10,905 nucleotides of DNA from CAZVEV01 sp964625865 (GTDB taxonomy: Bacteria > Planctomycetota > Phycisphaerae > SM23-33): contig CAZVEV010000209.1 in the NCBI GenBank assembly GCA_964625865.1, positions 1 through 10,905 on the forward strand. Direction: 5' to 3'. Position 1 is the first letter of the stretch. Each line of letters opens with the position of its first letter. The position numbers and the translations under genes are program-made. This document shows positions 6,426 through 10,905 of the stretch, one piece after another. The notes below the pieces were generated by a model. That model made no database searches. It saw only the letters and a list, made by a program, of their open reading frames with translations, and had not been told where the DNA came from.

Positions 6426-9400
6426 GTGGCAATTGAGTGGTTTCTGTCGCGGCAACGTGGCCGGAGGGCATCAGTAGCGATCGCCGCGGCCTGCCTTGCG
6501 ATATGGAGTGTCGTATTCCCGGCGACTCAGGCCGAGGCCGGATCGCTGGTGATCCCTGCCTGGTCGTTCGCCCGGGGCAACGGTCGGATCCATACCGACC
6601 CAGCCAACTACGCCGATGCCGGCCCCGTTGTCGTCAGCGGGCGGCGGGCGCCCTGGGGGTGGTCGATTGAATACGACGTCGATCTGCCCGTGGACGGCAA
6701 GTACACACTTCGGATTCGATACGCGGCGGCCGAGGCGCGGCCGGTGCAGGTCTTCTTCGACGGCCGGAATATCGGCAAGTGCTGCACCGGCGTGAGCCTG
6801 AGTTCGCCGTCCGCCGAGAAGCCCAACAGCCCCACGTCGAACAGCAGCGGCGCGAGGTGGGAGACGCTTCGTACGCGGTTCGGGGCGCCGGCCTCGCTGG
6901 CGCCGGTGAGGAATGGCACGGCCAAGGCAGGCAGGCACACGCTGGTGCTGACCCGCCGCGGACCGCTGCCCCACCTGGTGTCGCTGCGCCTGGAGACGTC
7001 GTCGGCCTTTCCGGTCGATTGGACGCCGCCCCGGTACAAGGTCCGGGACATCAACAGCATCCCGGCCGAACACCACAAGGCCTTCGAGCCGCCAGGCAAC
7101 GTCAACGCCGCCGCGATGCGCAAGCCGGTCAAACCCGAGTCCAGAGGCCGGGCCGCCGGATCGCTGCAGATTCCCGCCTGGACATTCGATCGCGGAGACG
7201 CCCGCATCTACGCCAGCCCGGACCGCTATGCCGACGCCGGGCCGGCCGCCGGCAGCAAACCGCGACACACGGGCCGGGGCGTGGTCGAGTACGACATCGA
7301 CTTTCCCGCCGACGGGGACTACACGCTTCACATCAGGTACGCGGCGGCCGAGGCGCGGCCGGTAGAGGTCTGGCTCGACGGCAAGTTCATGGGCATGGCC
7401 TGCGTTGGCGTGACCTTCGGCTCGGCGCCCTATGAGGAGCCGGTTGTATTCACGTCGAACAGCAGCGGTGCGATGAAGAAGTCCGAAGCGCTCCGCAGGC
7501 AGGACAAGCTCGTCAGGATGTCGGTCGTCAAGGGCAAGCATACGCTGAGGTTGGCCCGCAACGGTCCACTGCCCAATCTGGTCGCGCTGCGCCTGGACTC
7601 GTCGACGTCCTTTGGCAAGGGATGGAAGCAGCCCCCGCGAAAGATGCCACACTTCGACAGCGTCCCGGCCACGCAGCGCAGCGTCTTCCTGCCGCCGGAC
7701 GCCGTGAGCATGGCGGCATTGCGGCTGGCCGTCGAGGATACAATCAAGACGTTCGGCCGGGAGTATCCGAAGGGCCCGGAGTATCTCAAGCGATTGGCCC
7801 GGTTCGAGGCCAAGCCCAGAACGGTCTGGTCCTCGCCGGGAGGCCGTGGGTTCGTGATGACCAGGACCTGGGCCGACGAGCAAGGCAAGCCCCCCGCCGA
7901 AAGGACCATCGAGGGCGAACTGGCGGCGTTGCGGCACGAGGCCATGCTGGCCCACCCGGCGCTGAAGTTCGACAAACTTCTGTTCGTCAAGCGACGGCCC
8001 TACAGGGGCCACATCTACGAGGACCACCACCAGAAGACCATGGGGGGAAGTCTTTGCATCCTCTCGCCGGTGTCTCCCGACGGCAAGGTCACGAGGGTGG
8101 CTCCCGAACTGGACGGCGGGTTGTTTAGCCGGTTCGACCTGTCGTTCGACGGGAAGAAGGTCGTCTTTGGATACAGGACCAAGGACAAGCCCTTCCGCAT
8201 CTACGAGATCGGCATCGATGGCAAAGGCCTGCGGCAGTTGACCTCCCTCACCGACGCCGAGATCGAAGCGGCCAAGACCTGCGTGGGCAAGGCACGCAGC
8301 GCAAAGACCGACTTCCACGACACGGACCCGGTCTACCTTCCCAGCGGCAAGATCATGTTCGTCTCGACCCGCTCGATGCAAAACGTCTTCTGCTTCCCCG
8401 CCACGGTCACCAACCTGTACGTCATGGACGCCGACGGACGGAACATGCGACGCCTTTCGCACGGCCCGCTGACCGAGATGGGGCCCTGCCTGCTGGACGA
8501 CGGCCGGGTCGCCTACACGCGATGGGAGTACGTGGACAAGGGGTTGGGCAACGGGCAGAGCCTCTGGGCGGTGCGTCCGGACGGCAGCGGGGTCGATCAC
8601 GTATACAAGAACAGCGTGCTGAGGCCGTCGGGGATGCTGCACCCGCGCAGCATTCCGGGCAGCCGGCGCATCGTGACAGTCGGGAACCCGCACTGCGGGC
8701 GGGCCGGCGGGCCGGTCATACTGGTCGACAATCGCATCACGCGACGGGCGCCCGAGGCGATGACCTGCATCACACCCGAGATCGGCTACCCATGCATGTA
8801 CACGGCCAAGTGGGACATGGGCTACTTTCTGGAACCTCACCCGTTCTCTGAGAAGTTCTTCCTCGTCTCTCACGTTCCCGGGGTGAAGGACAAGAAGACC
8901 CCCGCCAGGTACGGGATCTACGTGCTGGACGCGTGGGGCAACCGCGCCGAACTCTACCGGGACCCAGAGATATCCTGTTTCCAGCCAATCCCGCTCCGAC
9001 CGCGCCGAAGGCCCGCCGAAATCGCCTCGTTCGAAACCCCCACAGGCAGACAGGCCCAAGCGGCCACCCTGTTCGTGCAGGACGTGTACGAAGGGATGAC
9101 CGGTATCGAGCGCGGGCGGGTCAAATACGTGCGGGTGATGGGGGTCCTGCCGTGGCCCTGGAGCGAGAACGGGATGTTCCGGCTCGGCCTGGCGGGGAAC
9201 GTCCATCGCAAGAAGGTTTACGGCCTTGCAGAGGTCCATGAAGACGGCTCGGCGCATTTCGCGGCGCCGGCCAGGGAGAACATCTTCTTCCAGGCGCTGG
9301 ATGAGAACTTCATGGTGCTGCAGCACATGCCGACGTTCATCAACCTCATGCCCGGGGAGAACAGGGCCTGCATCGGCTGCCACGAACTGCGCAAGAAGGC

Positions 9401-9899
9401 CCCGAGCATGGCGCGAGGCCGGGTCGAGGCCATGACCCATCCCGTCCAAAGGCTTCTGCCGCAGCCGGGCGATACCGGGCCTCGCATGGTCCACTACGCC
9501 GCGGACGTCCAGCCGGTCCTGGACAAGCATTGCGTCGGCTGTCACAGCGGTGCCAACCCCAAGGGTCGCCTGGACCTGACGGGCGTGCCGACGGACACGT
9601 GGAACCGCTCTTACGAGAGCATTCTTGGCCGAGGTCTGGTCAGTTCGAGGCACTGCGGATTCGGCAGGTCGGGTTTTCGGCCGTCGCCGCCGCTGAGTTT
9701 CGGCTCTCACCTCAGCAAGCTGGCGGCGCGGATTCGCGAAGCCCCGTGCAAGGCGAAGATCACTCGCCAGGAGTTTGTCAGGATCGTGACCTGGATCGAC
9801 GCCAACACTCCGTTCTACGGCACCTACAGGGGCAAGAGAGACCTCAAGGACAAGGACGATCCCGACTTCCGACTGCCGCCGCTGGCCGCAGGCGAGTGA
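6426..9899 (+). CDS. Exported HzsA-like (hydrazine synthase alpha-related) dihaem protein with two N-terminal jelly-roll modules
   Basis: The 1157-residue product starts at a GTG with an AGGGAG site and has a signal peptide cut near residue 38 (PATQAEA, then GSL). Residues 39-236 and 245-440 are tandem copies of a carbohydrate-binding-like jelly roll (GSLVIPAW.F / GSLQIPAW.F, YAAAEARPV, TSNSSGA, GPLPxLVxLRL), offset by 206 residues. A PD40/WD40-type propeller follows at about 540-930 (for example SFDGKKVVFGY, TNLYVMDADGRNMRRLS). Last comes a c-type haem region with CIGCH (982-986) and CVGCH (1036-1040). This propeller-plus-haem arrangement is that of the HzsA family, many members of which occur in non-anammox planctomycetes with no known function. 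True HzsA lacks the N-terminal duplication. Expected in the periplasm or at the cell surface, where cytochrome c maturation attaches haem. Electron transfer and glycan attachment are inferences; hydrazine synthesis is not supported. Confidence 0.85.
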   Translation: MAIEWFLSRQRGRRASVAIAAACLAIWSVVFPATQAEAGSLVIPAWSFARGNGRIHTDPANYADAGPVVVSGRRAPWGWSIEYDVDLPVDGKYTLRIRYAAAEARPVQVFFDGRNIGKCCTGVSLSSPSAEKPNSPTSNSSGARWETLRTRFGAPASLAPVRNGTAKAGRHTLVLTRRGPLPHLVSLRLETSSAFPVDWTPPRYKVRDINSIPAEHHKAFEPPGNVNAAAMRKPVKPESRGRAAGSLQIPAWTFDRGDARIYASPDRYADAGPAAGSKPRHTGRGVVEYDIDFPADGDYTLHIRYAAAEARPVEVWLDGKFMGMACVGVTFGSAPYEEPVVFTSNSSGAMKKSEALRRQDKLVRMSVVKGKHTLRLARNGPLPNLVALRLDSSTSFGKGWKQPPRKMPHFDSVPATQRSVFLPPDAVSMAALRLAVEDTIKTFGREYPKGPEYLKRLARFEAKPRTVWSSPGGRGFVMTRTWADEQGKPPAERTIEGELAALRHEAMLAHPALKFDKLLFVKRRPYRGHIYEDHHQKTMGGSLCILSPVSPDGKVTRVAPELDGGLFSRFDLSFDGKKVVFGYRTKDKPFRIYEIGIDGKGLRQLTSLTDAEIEAAKTCVGKARSAKTDFHDTDPVYLPSGKIMFVSTRSMQNVFCFPATVTNLYVMDADGRNMRRLSHGPLTEMGPCLLDDGRVAYTRWEYVDKGLGNGQSLWAVRPDGSGVDHVYKNSVLRPSGMLHPRSIPGSRRIVTVGNPHCGRAGGPVILVDNRITRRAPEAMTCITPEIGYPCMYTAKWDMGYFLEPHPFSEKFFLVSHVPGVKDKKTPARYGIYVLDAWGNRAELYRDPEISCFQPIPLRPRRRPAEIASFETPTGRQAQAATLFVQDVYEGMTGIERGRVKYVRVMGVLPWPWSENGMFRLGLAGNVHRKKVYGLAEVHEDGSAHFAAPARENIFFQALDENFMVLQHMPTFINLMPGENRACIGCHELRKKAPSMARGRVEAMTHPVQRLLPQPGDTGPRMVHYAADVQPVLDKHCVGCHSGANPKGRLDLTGVPTDTWNRSYESILGRGLVSSRHCGFGRSGFRPSPPLSFGSHLSKLAARIREAPCKAKITRQEFVRIVTWIDANTPFYGTYRGKRDLKDKDDPDFRLPPLAAGE
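6540..7742 (+). repeat. In-gene tandem duplication encoding two jelly-roll modules
   Basis: Two units of about 600 bp start at 6540 and 7158, a period of 618 bp (206 codons). They are diverged overall but keep a 26-bp exact match (6720-6745 and 7338-7363, encoding YAAAEARPV) and a 14-bp match in the TSNSSGA region. The linker between the modules, about residues 237-244, is short and basic. Confidence 0.75.
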
Positions 9900-9952
9900 C
9901 AGGTGATCCGTCATCAGTGTGGGAAGCGAAGCGGCCGTAGCGTGAGGTCCTT

Positions 9953-10905
9953 CTATCTGGCTTTCACGTCGAAACAGTAGAGGTTGTCGTCGTAGCGGAG
10001 GTAGAGGCGGCCGCCGAAGACCACGGGGTGGGCCCAACTCTGGTTCTCCCCGGCCACGTTAAAGGTGCCCCTCATTGTCATCCCGTCGGGCGAGCACGTG
10101 GCCAGCCCCGCCAGGCCGTCCCTCTCGCTGTAGAGGTACAGCATGTTGTCGGCCCAGCAGAGCGAGCCCTTGCCCACGCCTCTGGCCGACCATTGCCTCT
10201 GGCCGGTCTTGAGGTCCAGGCACGCCCACTTGTTGGCGTGGCTGCCGTAGATGTATCCGTCGTGGATCACATACCCCCCGTGGTGACAGTCCATCTGCTC
10301 GGTCCGCCAGGCCACCTTGGCCGTCACCTTGCCGGCCGTGACCGACAGCTTCATGCAGATCCCGCCCTTGCCATACCCGACAGCCCAGAAGACGTAGCCG
10401 TTCGAGAACGCCACGGTGGGGACGTTGGCGATGTTCTTCGGCGCGAACTCCTGCGTCCAGAGGGTCTTGCCGGTCCTGGCGTGAACGCAGAAAAGGCCCT
10501 TGCGGGAGCCGTTGACGATCATCGGCACGCCCTGGTAGACCACGTGGATGGCCGAGCCATGTTCGGCCGCGGCGTACTTCTCCGACCGCCATACCGTCTT
10601 GCCGGTGGCCTTGTCCAGCGCCACCATGAAGCAGTCCCCGCCAGGCGAGACGATCGCCAGGTCATCGACGATCAGGACTGACTCGCTGAATCCGAACCTG
10701 TGAATGCCCTTGGGTATGACGGCGTTGAACTCCTTGAAGTCCCGCTTCCACTTGGCATCCCCGTTTGTTGCGTCGTAGCACCCGATCTCGCCGGTACCGG
10801 TCAGCAGGTACAGGCAGCCCTTGTCGTACGTGGGCGTGGCGCGGGCGCCCTTGTAGTAGCCCAGGTAGGCCTTGGTGACGTCCCGGACCCAAGGCCTACC
10901 TGGGC
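9953..10905 (-). CDS. PQQ-like beta-propeller repeat protein, C-terminal part (5' end outside window)
   Basis: The frame is open from the right edge to TAG at 9953-9955, giving about 317 residues. The ATG at 10627 is internal, since homology-like sequence continues upstream (RATPTYDKGCLYLLTGTGE, then CYDATNGDAKW). Propeller blade motifs are YDATNGDAKWKRDF, LDKATGKTVWRSEKY, HARTGKTLWTQEF and DLKTGQRQWSARG, each a 'D..TG...W' PQQ_2 blade. The ending DNLYCFDVKAR closes the last blade. HHGGYVIHDGYIYGS is typical of planctomycete homologues. Function is unknown; quinone binding is not shown. The signal peptide would be off the window. Convergent with the HzsA-like gene, with a 53-bp gap holding nothing recognisable. 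The first residues at the window edge may be artefactual because the last 17 bp repeat nearby sequence in inverted form. Confidence 0.85.
   Translation of the reverse strand, partial: PGRPWVRDVTKAYLGYYKGARATPTYDKGCLYLLTGTGEIGCYDATNGDAKWKRDFKEFNAVIPKGIHRFGFSESVLIVDDLAIVSPGGDCFMVALDKATGKTVWRSEKYAAAEHGSAIHVVYQGVPMIVNGSRKGLFCVHARTGKTLWTQEFAPKNIANVPTVAFSNGYVFWAVGYGKGGICMKLSVTAGKVTAKVAWRTEQMDCHHGGYVIHDGYIYGSHANKWACLDLKTGQRQWSARGVGKGSLCWADNMLYLYSERDGLAGLATCSPDGMTMRGTFNVAGENQSWAHPVVFGGRLYLRYDDNLYCFDVKAR
10859..10905. repeat. Perfect 17-bp inverted repeat ending at the window edge
   Basis: GCCCAGGTAGGCCTTGG (10859-10875) is the exact reverse complement of 10889-10905, with 13 nt between the arms. The right arm ends on the last base of the window. 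The left arm lies in plausible coding sequence (KAYLG on the minus strand), whereas the right arm adds PGRPW-type residues. A fold-back copying artefact at a contig end is the simplest reading; a genuine hairpin is the alternative. Confidence 0.7.

Noticed and set aside
6426..9899. A genuine anammox hydrazine synthase alpha gene (hzsA)
   Set aside because: No beta or gamma subunit genes nearby, an extra N-terminal duplication, lysine where I expect the haem-ligating tyrosine, and a polysaccharide-degradation context.
6471..10037. A 1188-codon open frame on the minus strand antisense to the HzsA-like gene
   Set aside because: Its translation is rich in R, H, P, V and D with no motifs. It mirrors the codon pattern of the genuine gene, which has haem motifs, a signal peptide and an RBS.

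Overview
The window is GC-rich and densely coding. It carries a GH10 xylanase end, a sulfatase with a C-x-P-x-R maturation motif, two secreted PQQ-like beta-propeller proteins, a secreted HEXXH-motif protein and a large exported protein related to the alpha subunit of hydrazine synthase (HzsA). This combination (sulfatase plus PQQ-like propeller plus HzsA-like cytochrome, mostly with Sec signal peptides) is typical of heterotrophic polysaccharide-degrading Planctomycetota, probably of the Phycisphaerae/Sedimentisphaerales kind. The taxonomic call is inference from gene content. Two structural oddities (a gene fusion junction and a fold-back at the right edge) suggest a draft or metagenomic contig.

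Layout. 1-390 (+): 3' end of a GH10 endo-xylanase. 391-673: intergenic stretch with a three-copy, REP-like inverted/direct repeat. 674-1750 (+): purM, an intact purine-biosynthesis gene. 1751-1807: short convergent gap with a degenerate heptamer repeat and a small hairpin. On the minus strand, read from 6206 down to 1808: a secreted HEXXH (DUF6055-like) protein, a sulfatase lacking its N-terminal part, and a secreted PQQ-like propeller protein whose upstream ATG overlaps the sulfatase stop. 6207-6425: divergent promoter region with a palindrome and clear ribosome binding sites on both sides. 6426-9899 (+): 1157-residue HzsA-like protein with two tandem carbohydrate-binding-like jelly-roll domains, a propeller and two CxxCH haem motifs. 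9953-10905 (-): 3' part of a second PQQ-like propeller gene that runs off the right edge. No stretch over 300 bases lacks a gene, and I see no tRNA, rRNA, CRISPR array or transposase gene.

How the genes may work together. Except for purM, every product appears to be exported or to act on extracellular glycans. The GH10 enzyme cleaves xylan and the sulfatase would remove sulfate esters. The HEXXH protein, the propellers and the haem protein have no established substrates; the jelly-roll modules on the haem protein suggest a cell-surface or periplasmic redox protein tethered to carbohydrate.

Most notable points. (1) The HEXXH gene runs out of frame into a sulfatase whose metal-binding N-terminus is gone, at about 4430-4440: a deletion or a misassembly. 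(2) The HzsA-like protein has a duplicated N-terminal module and lacks a tyrosine I associate with the true hydrazine synthase active site. (3) The repeat cluster before purM can form two mutually exclusive long hairpins. (4) A perfect 17-bp inverted repeat ends exactly at the last base of the window.
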